From: Hirudo medicinalis
Taxonomy: Eukaryota > Annelida > Clitellata > Hirudinida > Hirudinidae
Assembly (NCBI GenBank): GCA_011800805.1
Contig: MPNW01000043.1
Coordinates: 89,659-153,658, forward strand
Direction: 5' to 3'
DNA length: 64,000 bases
Shown here: positions 35,393 through 46,565 of the stretch, in pieces
Position numbering within the stretch: the stretch's first letter is position 1
Layout of the letters: each line of letters opens with the position of its first letter
Notes under the pieces: generated by a model
Database searches by the model: none
What the model was told of the DNA's origin: nothing
Seen by the model: the letters and a program-made list of their open reading frames with translations, nothing else
Translations under genes and position numbers: made by a program

Positions 35393-38158
35393 TTAATTTG
35401 AAGTAACTTCACTGAGATTTTCAGAACAATGAATGGTACGAGGCACATATATGACGACTTCGGGTTCAGCATCATCTGGTGCGCAAGTCCCATCGAATGT
35501 GAATGTCAAATCATAAATAGGCCAATTCTGATGGAAGGATTTTATGAGTTCATCCAAGTGGCACTTAAAAGTAACAGTATTCACTTCAATATCAGAAGAC
35601 TGCTGAAACATCCAGCTACGAAACATTAAAGGCAGAAAACTTCCAGCTACAGTAGCAATGAGTTGATTAGTAGAGGAAAGGCTGTATACCTCAGCAAAAA
35701 TCATGACAGCTATTATTACAAGGAAAACAAAGAATATAACTTTAGCCAGTTGTTTCAAAGCATCCAATTGACCTCTGTAAATTGGTCCAGGAACTCCCGG
35801 GACTCTGATGTTGCAAACTTCGCTGAATAATTTCCTTGGAATTCGAGGAGTATCATCACTGTCCATAAACAATACTAAATCATTAACAAACCAATGTTTT
35901 ATTGGCACCATTTCATCAATGTTTTCATAAAAAGCTTGTTCATTTAGTTCCTGGGATTTAAATCCTCGGTTTTCTTGCAGATAAGAGGGTAGACAGGTGA
36001 CAGAATCAAGGCTCTTTATTCTCTTTGTTACTTCCAGAAAAAGCATCTTGTTCATTTTCAAATATTTCTTCTCCATGTTAAAAAAGCTATCAAGGCAATA
36101 GATCACAATGATGGCCACCACCAACACGTGCCTAAGAATGTAGCTCGCATTAACAATTATACCCATGATAGTGAAAACAATTATTTGGATTACAAATTCA
36201 GTCAGTTCACCAAGTATGAAGACAACACCACAAAAGGTTAAGATGCAGAGCAGAGTGGTCAGTGCATAAGTGAAACAATGCCAGCAGTCAGCTTTCTTGC
36301 GGGAATTGTGGTCTCGTTCTTTCCAGGTTCTAGCATTGGCGTGTGAGTCATCATTGATTGGTGCCGAACCTGGGAGATGTAGGTGGATGTTCTCGATTTT
36401 CAACTTTTCCAATAACTTCTTCTGGCTGGTTCTTTTTTGAACTTGGTATATCAACAGAGGCTTGCATTTCTTACGAAGTCTCATAAAAATGGCATCCCAA
36501 CAATAATGGACCATTCGTACCATCACATAAAAGGTCGGGATGCTGTATACAAGACACACAAAAATAACAAGAGGAAAAGCCATAGCCCAATAAAATATGC
36601 AAACAAAACATCCAAAGATTCCATGTTTATAGAAGGGATAAGTAAAATTAGCAAATACATATGAGACCACTCTAGAAAATGAAAATTCATCCAGGTCTCT
36701 GAAGGAATTGACAATGCGCTTGAGAACATGATTCGGGTTTCTGTCATTTTGCTTGTTCGGAGCGAGGGCCACTAGGAGAGCGGTGACAAAATATAAGATG
36801 TAAATGGAAATATACACAGGGTGGAGAGGAGTCAGATAGTGGATAAAACTGTTTTCAAAATTGTCACGTAGCCCCAATCTGACCGAGATCTCTTTTCGAT
36901 TAACAATTTCATTATGCTCATACAAATAATAAATAATCAATCTTATGTAATAAGGTAAAGGGATCAAAATGACAAGCAAAATTGCTGCAATTTTTCTCCA
37001 AAATGTTATCCAAAGCAGGTAGCATTTGTCTTCAGCAATATATTTAAACACTTTAGCCTGACAACATGTTACAAATGGGCCAATTTCTTTGAACTTGCAT
37101 CTAAATGCAAGACCCACTAAAGTTTGCATGAATCCTACTTTGACACAGTCTTCAGTTTGGGTCCTATGGTAATCCACCAAGATGTCATATTGCTGAAACT
37201 TTACAGAACAAGGCTTGTTCAATGAATAAGAGCAATGCAGCAAAATATTTTTCAATTTTTTAAAACCATTCTCTTTGCTCAAATCTATTAGCCTGTTATC
37301 TAAAAGATATTTATTTTTCAAGACAGGATCATCAATCATCATAATTGTTTTCTGAAGAGAAGAGTTTTCTGGTAACCTGACCACATAGGGAATTCTTTGT
37401 TTAATCAGTCCTTTTACCACGCTAACTAAAATGTAAGGAACATAGGCCAAAGCAACAATTTTTACAACTATGAGTAAAATCCTCAAAATATGAATCCATG
37501 AATTCTCAATGTGATAGCTTACCACTAGTCTCGAAGTTTCAGAATCCACAGAAACACATTCGTGAACAAAAGATGCTTTACCCTGTTGATTGACAACAAT
37601 TCTACGGCAAACACTTTCTTTCCATGCCAAAGTCACTTTGTTTTCGAAGGTGAAGTCTCTAAGCAACAAGTACTGAATACTGTACAGCTGTTCATTATCT
37701 GTTGATTGCTGCATACAGTTTGGTGGGCTATCAACAATGCCCACATTTAGTTTTGCAGTACCCAGAGTGAGAGTTTTCATCGAAAGGATGCCATAATTAA
37801 AGGCCAGATTCAAAAGAATGTGACCGTGTTCATTTGCAGTTCGAAACCATATCTCCGGCTTAAAGCTGTCCTTAATTCTCAGAGGAGATTTGGTGTAATT
37901 GACAAAATCCAAATGATACTCAATGATGACGACTTTTTCTTTTCTCAACAAATTTGATACTTGTTTAATAATTTGAAAATCATCAACCGTCAAGTTGCAT
38001 TTAGGCTGATAGTCGGCATGAAAATCATGAACATTTAAGCTAGCGGTAATGACAGCGCTGACACCATCAGCGGTCCCTGGAGTTGATGAGATAGTCCATC
38101 CTTCAGTGAATATCAAGGTGAGCATAAACAATATCATTTTGCTTAAGCGAAGAATCAA
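35393..38158 (-). CDS. single-exon 921-residue multi-pass membrane protein, family unnamed
   Basis: An uninterrupted 2.77-kb frame in a window where every other intact gene is split. Residues 1-20 look like a signal peptide, followed by about 200 extracellular residues with paired Cys (54, 148, 184, 201) and N-glycosylation sequons. Hydrophobic segments are at about 222-250, 388-412, 446-466, 513-547 (long enough for two passes), 628-650, 654-672, 674-694, 803-824 and 832-849. A cytoplasmic-type block (about 255-385) has QQYDILVDYHRTQ and a CC pair. The stretch IRVPGVPGPIYRGQLDA (784-800), followed by TM8 and SSTNQLIATVAGSFLP, looks strongly conserved and resembles uncharacterised invertebrate proteins I remember, but I know of no assigned function. 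It could be a channel, transporter or receptor; none is claimed. Start chosen at the ATG that gives the signal peptide. Confidence 0.75.
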   Translation of the reverse strand: MILRLSKMILFMLTLIFTEGWTISSTPGTADGVSAVITASLNVHDFHADYQPKCNLTVDDFQIIKQVSNLLRKEKVVIIEYHLDFVNYTKSPLRIKDSFKPEIWFRTANEHGHILLNLAFNYGILSMKTLTLGTAKLNVGIVDSPPNCMQQSTDNEQLYSIQYLLLRDFTFENKVTLAWKESVCRRIVVNQQGKASFVHECVSVDSETSRLVVSYHIENSWIHILRILLIVVKIVALAYVPYILVSVVKGLIKQRIPYVVRLPENSSLQKTIMMIDDPVLKNKYLLDNRLIDLSKENGFKKLKNILLHCSYSLNKPCSVKFQQYDILVDYHRTQTEDCVKVGFMQTLVGLAFRCKFKEIGPFVTCCQAKVFKYIAEDKCYLLWITFWRKIAAILLVILIPLPYYIRLIIYYLYEHNEIVNRKEISVRLGLRDNFENSFIHYLTPLHPVYISIYILYFVTALLVALAPNKQNDRNPNHVLKRIVNSFRDLDEFSFSRVVSYVFANFTYPFYKHGIFGCFVCIFYWAMAFPLVIFVCLVYSIPTFYVMVRMVHYCWDAIFMRLRKKCKPLLIYQVQKRTSQKKLLEKLKIENIHLHLPGSAPINDDSHANARTWKERDHNSRKKADCWHCFTYALTTLLCILTFCGVVFILGELTEFVIQIIVFTIMGIIVNASYILRHVLVVAIIVIYCLDSFFNMEKKYLKMNKMLFLEVTKRIKSLDSVTCLPSYLQENRGFKSQELNEQAFYENIDEMVPIKHWFVNDLVLFMDSDDTPRIPRKLFSEVCNIRVPGVPGPIYRGQLDALKQLAKVIFFVFLVIIAVMIFAEVYSLSSTNQLIATVAGSFLPLMFRSWMFQQSSDIEVNTVTFKCHLDELIKSFHQNWPIYDLTFTFDGTCAPDDAEPEVVIYVPRTIHCSENLSEVTSN

Positions 38159-38439
38159 AAATTTTACAAAAGATTCAATCGAACACGCACCGCATTAAAT
38201 CGTCTAGTAGGAGTGCAAGCAATCGAAGCGTTGTGGCAGAGTTTATCTAATCGGCTAAATTCTGCAGATGCACTGCACCCTCATATTATTATATTAGTTG
38301 GTCTGAAATCCGTTTAACATTATTAAGGGGTTGATAAAAAATAAAAATTATATAAAATAAATTTCAAATGTTTAAAAAAAAATAGTTTATAATGATAAAT
38401 TTTTACCACTTGAGGTAATCTTCACGCATTTCAGGAGTT

Positions 38440-40130
38440 TTAGTGACGACATCCGTCACATTCACCTTCAAGCGAGACGAGAGATTTCAGTGCCTTTCCC
38501 TACCAGTATTTTTAGCCTGGCATCCCCATCGCTTCAAGAAGTGAGGCGAGTTATTAGAAAAGCTAGGAATCGTTCGGCGCCAGGGCCCAATAGAGTTCCG
38601 TACCTTTTGAATAAAAAATACCCGAAAGTGTACTTGCTGCACTCCTTCATCGAAAAAGCATGACAGACAGACGATGAGTGGAAAGTAACTGAAGGCGTCT
38701 ATATACCGAGGAAAGGAACTCGCACACCCTAAGCCGATTTAGACTCATATCGATGCTAAATGTAGAAGGAAAGGTATTCTTTCCGTCACTGCGTCGAGGC
38801 TCATTGAATATGTGTTGTCCACAAGTGTTGTCAACAAGTACGTGGATGCATCAATCCAGATTGGAGGCGTTCCAGGCGTGCCTGGCTGCATCGAGCACTC
38901 CTCCATGATTTGGGGGGCTATTCAGAGAGCTAAGAGGCGCCGGTTGAGTTTGTACGTTGTGTGGCTCGACTTGTCGACCAAGAACGAAAAGGAAGTTTTA
39001 AGCACAGGATGAAATCGATAATCGTTTGAGGAAATGCGAGATCCTATTTAGACGGGCCGTCATGCTGTGGATGGAACCACTTCGCAAAATGGTCAGAGTC
39101 CTACTCAGCGGTTAGAGCAGGGCTTATTATCCAAGAGAAAAGGAGGGAAATGGAGAGAAAGCGATTGCAGAAGTCAAAGCGTGGTAGATGGACCACGTGG
39201 GAGGACGTGGTTCAGCGCTCCATCAGTTGGAATAAGATATGGAAGATGTCTCCATATCGATTGGCCTTTGTGATAAGATCGGTCTATGACCAATTTACCT
39301 TCTAAAGACAATCGATCTATGACCAATTTACCTTCTAAAGACAATCGATCTATGACCAATTTACCTTCTAAAGACAATTTGCGAAGATGGGGTTTGACGG
39401 AAGAATGTAAATGCGAGCTCCGTGGCGAATCCGAGACACTCCGTCATGTGCTCTCAAATTGCAAATATGCCCTCGACAATGGTCGATACACGTGGGAACT
39501 CAATAATAAGGTCCTATAGGGAGTGGTGGAAGCCACCAAAATGGCGCTGGCCAGAGCAAATTCTGGCAAGCTAGTGTTGCAGCGGAAGGTATCAGCGAGA
39601 GGGCTTTTCACTACCTTGCAAGAAACACAGACTCCTTCCGAGGAGTGACATTCTTGCTTCTTCTAGTTGCAGCCGACCTAGAAGGATTGAGACATTATCC
39701 CCTACATAATTACTTTAAGTTACGTTAAGGATAACGGCAGGAGGCCGGATGTTGTTCTCCCATTGTAGTCGTCAGACGCTTTCATTTTGGTAGAGTTGAC
39801 GAGGATAGGATCGAAGCGAGTAATGTGCAAAACGGAAATACTGAGCTAACGAAAGATCTGAAGGAGAGCGGATTTCGGGTAAAGTTAATGCCCGTTGAAG
39901 TTGGGCGAGGAGTTTAGTTGGGAAGTCGGCCTACACGTTCCTCACTCAAATCGGTTTGTCGAGCCGGGAAAGAACTAAGGCTTTGATAAAAATGTCGAGG
40001 CCGCGGAGGCGGCATTGTGCTGGATATGGGAGATGAAAGGCCGTAAGCGCTGCTAAGGAGAGAATTCGGTTTGTTGTTGAAGAGATGGCGCGCGCATTCG
40101 CAAAATGACGTGAAACGTGAATGGGCATTT
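38440..40130 (+). mobile_element. second LINE relic, REL-endonuclease type, different family
   Basis: Scattered frames on the plus strand give, in order: LQEVRRVIRKARN, SAPGPNRVPY (RT entry), GVYIPRKGTRT, LNVEGKVFFSVTASRLIEYV, YVDASIQIGGVPGVPGCIEH and VVWLDLS (RT domain 3) near 38520-38980. The RT core with the catalytic box is then missing. It resumes at about 39190 with WTTWEDVVQRSISWNKIW, YRLAFVIRSVYD, LRRWGL..ECKCELRG...LRHVLSNC (CCHC zinc motif) and, further on, broken pieces of the C-terminal endonuclease to about 40120 (RPDVVL-like, WVELTRIG-like). Family resemblance is to R2-like elements widespread in invertebrates. It differs from the element at 7551 in every diagnostic motif. Stops, frameshifts and the internal deletion show it is inactive. 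Confidence 0.7.
39283..39378 (+). repeat. in-frame 33-bp tandem triplication
   Basis: TCTATGACCAATTTACCTTC plus 13 bases is repeated three times back to back, the last copy lacking its final 4-5 bases. Each unit encodes SMTNLPSKDNR, so the LINE frame stays open across the array. The normal element has this segment once (YDxLPSxxNLRRWG). Confidence 0.9.
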
Positions 40131-40944
40131 AATGTGATATAGGCGAGCGGCCGGTGAGCGCAATTTTCAAAGTGAAGGCGACCGCTTCAAAGAAAACATA
40201 ACTCTCAGTTTGCATTAGAGGCCATCACGAGTTCACAAGACAACGCAAGCTGAGAGTGAGGCCCCCTCACGACATCTAGGTTTAAAATTAATAAGTTCTC
40301 ACTCGCTATTTATGGGTCGAATTGTTAAAAAAGCAGCTTTATTTTATGATATTTTTACTGTGTTAAATGTTTTATGGACGTCCACATTCTGTTAAACCCC
40401 CCATTCCATAAGCATCCGCTTTGTTCGGAACCCCTTCCCTCCCTCTCCGTGTGGACATCATAATGGCCCCTTATGTGGTATTGATATACAAAGGTCGCCG
40501 TGAGTTTTTAGTCCAGTTCCCAAACCATGGCCGCTGGCCACTTGTGGCCCACCAGAAAGTGTGGTTATCAGAAAGTGGCCCAAGAGGCTTGAGGTTTGAT
40601 ATTTAATGTAACATATTTTAATAATTTCAAAAATGCACTCGGAACGCCACGTTAGCGTCCGATTATTCACTCTGCTCGTGGTTATTGTACTCGGATATTA
40701 TGATAATATTATTATCGAATGCGCCTGTTCAGTTCGCAACGAAACGTTGGGAAATTCCCTTTTCCCAGCCTTGTCGATCAATTAGAGACATGTTGTCGTC
40801 TGTTACAACTGTTTAGCAGTCTACAAATTAAATTTATTGTTAAATGAACTTTTGATTTTAAACCAAAAAATGACTGCGGTATATTTGTATTTATCCGATT
40901 TTTTGAGTGCCTTATTTATCCAGGCAGTATGTGAAGGCACTTTT
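40131..40944. other. intergenic, no gene seen
   Basis: Flank of the second LINE, possibly containing more of its 3' end. No coding exon found. Confidence 0.4.
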
Positions 40945-41055
40945 AATCGATCTATCATTTACGTAGCACCCCTACCTGAGGGCGCTCCCTGGCAGTGCAG
41001 GCTGGGTTGCGAACATGACTGTTGCTATTATCGTCGCATGAAGGAACGCAACCTA
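40945..41055 (+). repeat. SINE-like dispersed repeat, copy C
   Basis: CATTTACGTAGCACCCCTAC, then GAGGGCGCTCCCTGGCAGTG, CAGGCTGGGTTGCGAACATG and TATCGTCGCATGAAGGAACG. This is the best preserved copy in the window and shares its 3' half with the copy at 7405-7550. Confidence 0.5.
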
Positions 41056-41594
41056 TTCGGCAAACCTGCATATCAAATAGTAGTACTGACACTGACTGCT
41101 TTTAAAGTTTTAGAATTTGGTTGCTAAAAGTTAAGAATGTTAAGAATGATATTGCATGACTGTTATAATTTTATAACATTGTGGCCAGTTTAACTACCGA
41201 AAATAGTAGATATGGCCCTCTGCTTGAAAAGCTTGGTAACCACCGATGTACTGTAGGTGGTTTAAGTACGATAACAACCGACAGGGACACACGCCTCATC
41301 AACGGGTGTGGCCACCCCCTGAGAACGTAAGGAGTTTAGGCCGAAATGTTTGGTAACATGGGCACTAGGCACCCGCGAAAAATAACTTTTAAAAAAATGA
41401 ATTGCTTCAAGCTGGAGTAATTAAATCATGCCATATTATGATAATATTTAAAATTTCAAAGCTGTAGGACGCTCCATTCCAATTTTAATCGCATGTTCAT
41501 TTCTGCTTTTATGACCTTATCATATAAAAATAGTCCCTTAGCTACTTTTTTGATTTAATTAATTAAAATGTTGCCAGAATCATTTAACATGAGT
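41056..41594. other. unclassified repeat-like DNA
   Basis: Contains a moderately GC-rich segment at about 41180-41380 between AT-rich flanks that looks like repeat sequence. I could not match it to a family. Confidence 0.25.
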
Positions 41595-43664
41595 TTATTG
41601 ACAATAACTAAGATAAATTGTAGTCTTTTTTGGTCTTAAAAATTTCCTGTCCATCCTACTTTTGTGTTTTGCAACAATTAGGTTATTTCTTTTGCTAAGA
41701 CTGACTGTCTTCTTTGACGAATCACAAGTCAGCTTAACAGCTCTTTCAACTGCAGCATGGAATGTTTGGAGGAGTTCCTCTATTTTGAACAATGTTGGCA
41801 ATAACTTTATCGTTGAATTCTTCAACACATGGCAGTTGAAAACAATCAACATCCTCTGTTGTTTTAAGATAATAAATGTTGACCATTCCTGAGAATTGAA
41901 GTTAATTGTTGGTATGACATTTATCCTCATATCATCCTTCTCTCCATGTCTAGGAATCAATATAGGATTTGTCCTGCTCTCCAATATTTTCTTCATGGCC
42001 AGAGTGTGATTTTCCTCCTCTGAATGAAGTAGGACAGCCAGGAAATTACCAGGTTGAAGGCAGAAGCAGTTCCTCTGAATAACATAAAGTAATTCCTGTT
42101 ATGTCCTTCTCATTCAAACAATGTATGGCTTGTATCATCTGGAAGATGAGTTTAGGACAATCTGTAAAATCTCTGGACTTTTTGATAAGAAATTAGCTAG
42201 CCATTTGAATATATTTTACGAATCAACTTATAGTTTAATAATATAGTTTAAGAATCAACTCTCTACTTGGAGAAAGAGTTCTGCAATAGAGAGCTAGAAT
42301 CCTGATTGCAGCTTGCAGCTGTAAGCCATCGTGCATGGTAAAAAGGTCCTGCAAATAATGAATATTTGTTTCAATACGAAAAGTCTATCATTTAAAATAT
42401 CTTTACATGTTAAGTGACTGAAACATACATAAGTAATTATTTCAACAAAATAATAACACTAACCAATTTTCTTCTTCATGAACTTATTGTTCATAATCCC
42501 AGTGGAGACCCCTAACATGTATTCTAGCAGTAATCTCTGGTCTGTTGATAGATCATTGACATTCCACATCTCTCTCCTCATAAACTAGAAAGTTTTTCTT
42601 TCTTTTGCTATCAAAACCAATAGCAAGCAATTTACAAGCATTTGAAGATTCCAAAGAAGCCTCAGCACAGACTCTCTCTTTGCAAGTGCAGCTGCTGCTT
42701 CATCTGAGATCTCATATCGAACTGTCTCCAGAACAAACTTAGAATAATGATTTGTTCCACAGTAAGCCAATCTGGATTCAATCACTGCTGATGAAACAGA
42801 AGACTGACTCTGAAATATATTTCAAAGTTTGTTTAAATGAAAAATAAACATTAGTTAATTTAAGGTATTTTGTTATCACCTGCATAGATTCTATAGAGGA
42901 GTTTAATTGCTGTATTACTGGAATGTCCGGGGAAATGTTAAAGGGCTCTAGAAGAGTTGGACTTGCGAGTGGCATTGCCTTACTGTGCTTATCAATTCCA
43001 GCTATTTGAAAACAACCTTTGGTTCCATTCTTCCCTCATTGATCTTTTATAAATGCCCTTTCCTTTACAGGAACCTAGTAAAAAATTACTTACAGAATAA
43101 TAAATCTGAAACACTTAAAGGACATTGAAATAGTGAAGAGAAATAAAAATGGAATGTCATGTTCTATCCAAAGCTTTATAAGATTTGGTATAAAAATTTA
43201 ATCTGTAACCTTAAATTGGATGTCACAGCTGCAATAAATGTGCAAGTTTTGGCATCCAGGACATTTAATGTTTCAGTCAGAACAATCCAGAACAGGCAGA
43301 GAGCTAAAGCAAGCCAGAATATCAAACAACTTGATCTTGTTTTTGGTCATTAATTTTCTTGTAAGAGGGCTTTATTTTATTTGAATTCCAGGCAATGACA
43401 TTGTCATAAAAACCGTATCAACTTGACATATATACTTTTTTCATTTAATAAAATGAGTCTAGGGTTGTATTTGATCCAGATTTTTTCCAATTCTTGCGAG
43501 ACAATTTTCAAGATATCCTGCTTATCCTTTACACAATCAGCATCTTTCAATATATAAATGAATCGTGCCACATCTTGATAAGTTGGAAGGTCTGAAGTTG
43601 GGAGATCTGCAGAGGTACATCCAAATTTTTCTGATTGTCTTCTTACTCTTCTCTTTGCAGGCAT
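41595..43664 (-). pseudogene. relic of a multicopy transposon-like protein gene
   Basis: Minus-strand pieces appear in the order of a large protein family that recurs in invertebrate genomes, as I remember it. These are DLPTYQDVARFIYILKD with LEKIWIKYNP (43664-43404), KHSKAMPLASPTLLEPFNIS (about 43003-42882), RYEISDEAAAALAK followed in another frame by LLAIGFDSKRKKNFLVY (about 42810-42585), NDLSTDQRLLLEYMLGVSTG (about 42580-42480), HDGLQLQAAIRILALYCRTL (about 42345-42280), and QPGNFLAVLLHSEEENHTLA then RINVIPTINFNSQEW (42020-41595). In the family these are the LPT..DV, GFDGRKD, LSTDQ, RWLTTANRILRLY and HPENLLLAM..D segments. The key positions are degraded, at least one frameshift lies near 42690, and the middle catalytic-looking region is missing. 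A diverged, spliced, living gene is possible but less likely. Confidence 0.5.
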
Positions 43665-45048
43665 TATTAACTGAGGGAAACGTTCGCCGGTGTTTATAGG
43701 AAAGAAATTTCAAATTGCTGATATAACTAATCTTTATAATATTCTTTACAGTTGGTTTAAAGTTTTCTTTTTGATATAAAATTCAATTTGAAGCTAGTCG
43801 AAGTTAGATAGAATGTGCTTACAAGGAAACATGCAAATAATAACGAGCGCGAAGGGACAACACATGTTCAGATTGGTTTTTTGTAAATAAGCTCAATTCT
43901 AATGGTTTTAAACATTTTTTTTCGCACAAACTTTTTATTAACATGTTTTTTAATTACTCCAGCTTGAAGCTTTTAATTCTGAAAAATTGCTGGTGTCTAA
44001 GGGGCACTCCTTTGATGATTCCCTGTCGGTGCGCTTCTTAGTACAGTAATGAGCCATGGAGCGCTATTAATTATTAATTGTTTGTAGTAAGATCCTCCAG
44101 CAAATAAAATTTTTCTTGAAGATCATTCCAACTTTGTTGGAAATATTATTTTTATTTAAAAAAATATTTCATTAAGCATCTACTTCGATGTATTTGTAAA
44201 ATTTGACTTTATTAAATTAATTGCAACAACAATTAACAATCGAAATGGTGAACTTCTTCTCATTGGCAAGTGCCCATCTGCCTCTGCTATGATATTTCAG
44301 TGAAATAGAAATATTGTTGAAATAGTTTTGTTAATTGTTCTATGTTATGTGGTTCTGGGGACGCGGAGTTGGTGAAAAGTTGCAGCGAATAGCTTGTCGT
44401 GGTGAAGTTGTCGATAGAAACTTTGTTGTATAAAGACTGTAGACAAGTTCCTTAATTGCTTAGAGTTGACTGTTAAATTCAGTTTATTAAACTATTAACT
44501 GTTGTTTCCGCTTTCTTCTATAATTTTCAATAAATATAATAATTAATCGTTCTTAATACAGCTCCTGTTATAAGATCGGGAAATAATTTAATATATTTGT
44601 TCCCTCTAATCTGCGCGCTTGCGCTGCCGCGGCGCAGCTATTGAAAAACACTCCCGCGAATTGGCAATCCGCGCAGTCTCCGATGGCCCGCAAAGTACGC
44701 TATGGAAATTAGCATAGAGCACGTGTGCAGCGACTGGACCAGGGGCTGGTAGCTCGTGCTGCGATTCGCCGACCATAACCATCTTTGGAACAGGTTTCCG
44801 GCGGATGATGAATTAATGGATTGGCAAGCATTTGGCCATTTCGCAATCTCAAAGGATTCAAGTTTTTAATTTGACAAAGACTGTTTGAACAAACTGATAA
44901 GAAGGTTTTCAAGCGTTATACCACTCAAGTGTGTCATCTCAATAATCGGTGAACAATAACATTACTTCTAATTTTTGATTGCGAAGTTCTAAGTCTAGCA
45001 CAGCTTTCAGAAAAGGAAGCAAATAATAAAAAGTGAATGGATATAATC
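43665..45048. other. intergenic with a CpG-richer island
   Basis: Mostly AT-rich, but about 44600-44780 is clearly richer in G+C and CpG (CGCGCTTGCGCTGCCGCGGC). It may be a promoter-like patch or repeat. No gene start could be tied to it. Confidence 0.4.
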
Positions 45049-46403
45049 TTAAATTGGGTTAAAATAATGCAACAACATGAACAGGAAGCAATAAATAATT
45101 GTACGGTCAACTGAGGAGGCGGAGTTCACTTTTAACATACACCTTCCAACGTTTCCGTTATAATCCACAGCAACTATGGTGGCGTTGAGAAAGCAACAAC
45201 TACTTTCGTAGATTCCTTTCACTTCTTCTTTTGTTCCATTAGGAAAAATGTCGGGTGAAAACAAAGACTGGGCGTAGGAGGTGGATGCCTTAAAGGATTT
45301 AAGACCAGAGTCCAAATCTTGTACCCCAACAGTGACATTCCAGCGAGTTGAATTGCAAGGCAGCGATCGTTTTCCTTTGCAAATGTTTTCCGTAACGTTC
45401 AGCACTTTACATGAAGGTGAAGTCAGGTCGCTTTCCTGTCAATGGAAATGACATTGCAATAAAGTGGCGTCTGCTTGATTTTTATGATAGCCCATTTCGC
45501 ATTACCTTTGGAATTACTGATACGTAAAAGACGAGAACATTTTTGGCTTTTGGGTCAGAGGTCGCGACAACCGACAAAGTGACAGTCGACACACGGCCAG
45601 GTACTGCTGTTGTTGGTGCAGTGAAATCCATCTCGAAGCTTTCACTGAGATTTGTAGCAACTGTGATGCTTGAAACGATTTGAACAGTTTTCCTTTTTAT
45701 ATAGGAGCATTAATGCATTAATGCAATGCAATATTGCCATGTTGACAAAACAATATTTTGACTAATCTATGATTAAAATATTACTGAAATTATCTTAACT
45801 TTAGCATTAAATGTTGCATAGAATTATCACATTATTTTTTATAATATAAAAAAAATTATAAAAATTTTATAATATAAAATAAAAATTATCAAAATATTTA
45901 TAAATGAAATTACTCCAAAGTTTTGGCTCCGACTAAGAAATTGTTGCTGTCGAAAATGTTGACTTTCCACTTGTCGAGAGGTGTTCCCCTATTTGACAAC
46001 TTGCCTTTCACTTTTATCGATGAACCCGGTTTGATGTCCAAACTGTCATTAGCGGCCAAATCCAATTCAATAGTGACATAACTAGTTTTTATTATATTGG
46101 AATTAATTCTCTGAAACTTTTCTCCTTTACTGTCTAATCCTTGGACACCAACAAAGAAACCTGCAGCTAAAATTTAAAATATTTATTTTCGTTTATTGGC
46201 TTAACAAAATTTGTAAAGATACGCAAAACTGACAGCTGCTTTTACAGCTGATAATAAGTTATTTCAAAATATTTTACATCCTTGAGTCGGCAGCCATTGA
46301 AATCTCAAACAGATTTTAACAGTTGTTGATCATTTGCTTGATATCATCTACATCGACAGCTGTTACTAGGTTTATTTTAATAATAATAATAATAATAATA
46401 ATA

Positions 46404-46438
<35 letters not shown>

Positions 46439-46533
46439 TAAATATTATAATATATTAATAATATTATAATGTATTATAGTTATAATTATATAANACTAGG
46501 TTTATTTTAATAATAATAATAATAATAATAATA

Positions 46534-46565
<32 letters not shown>

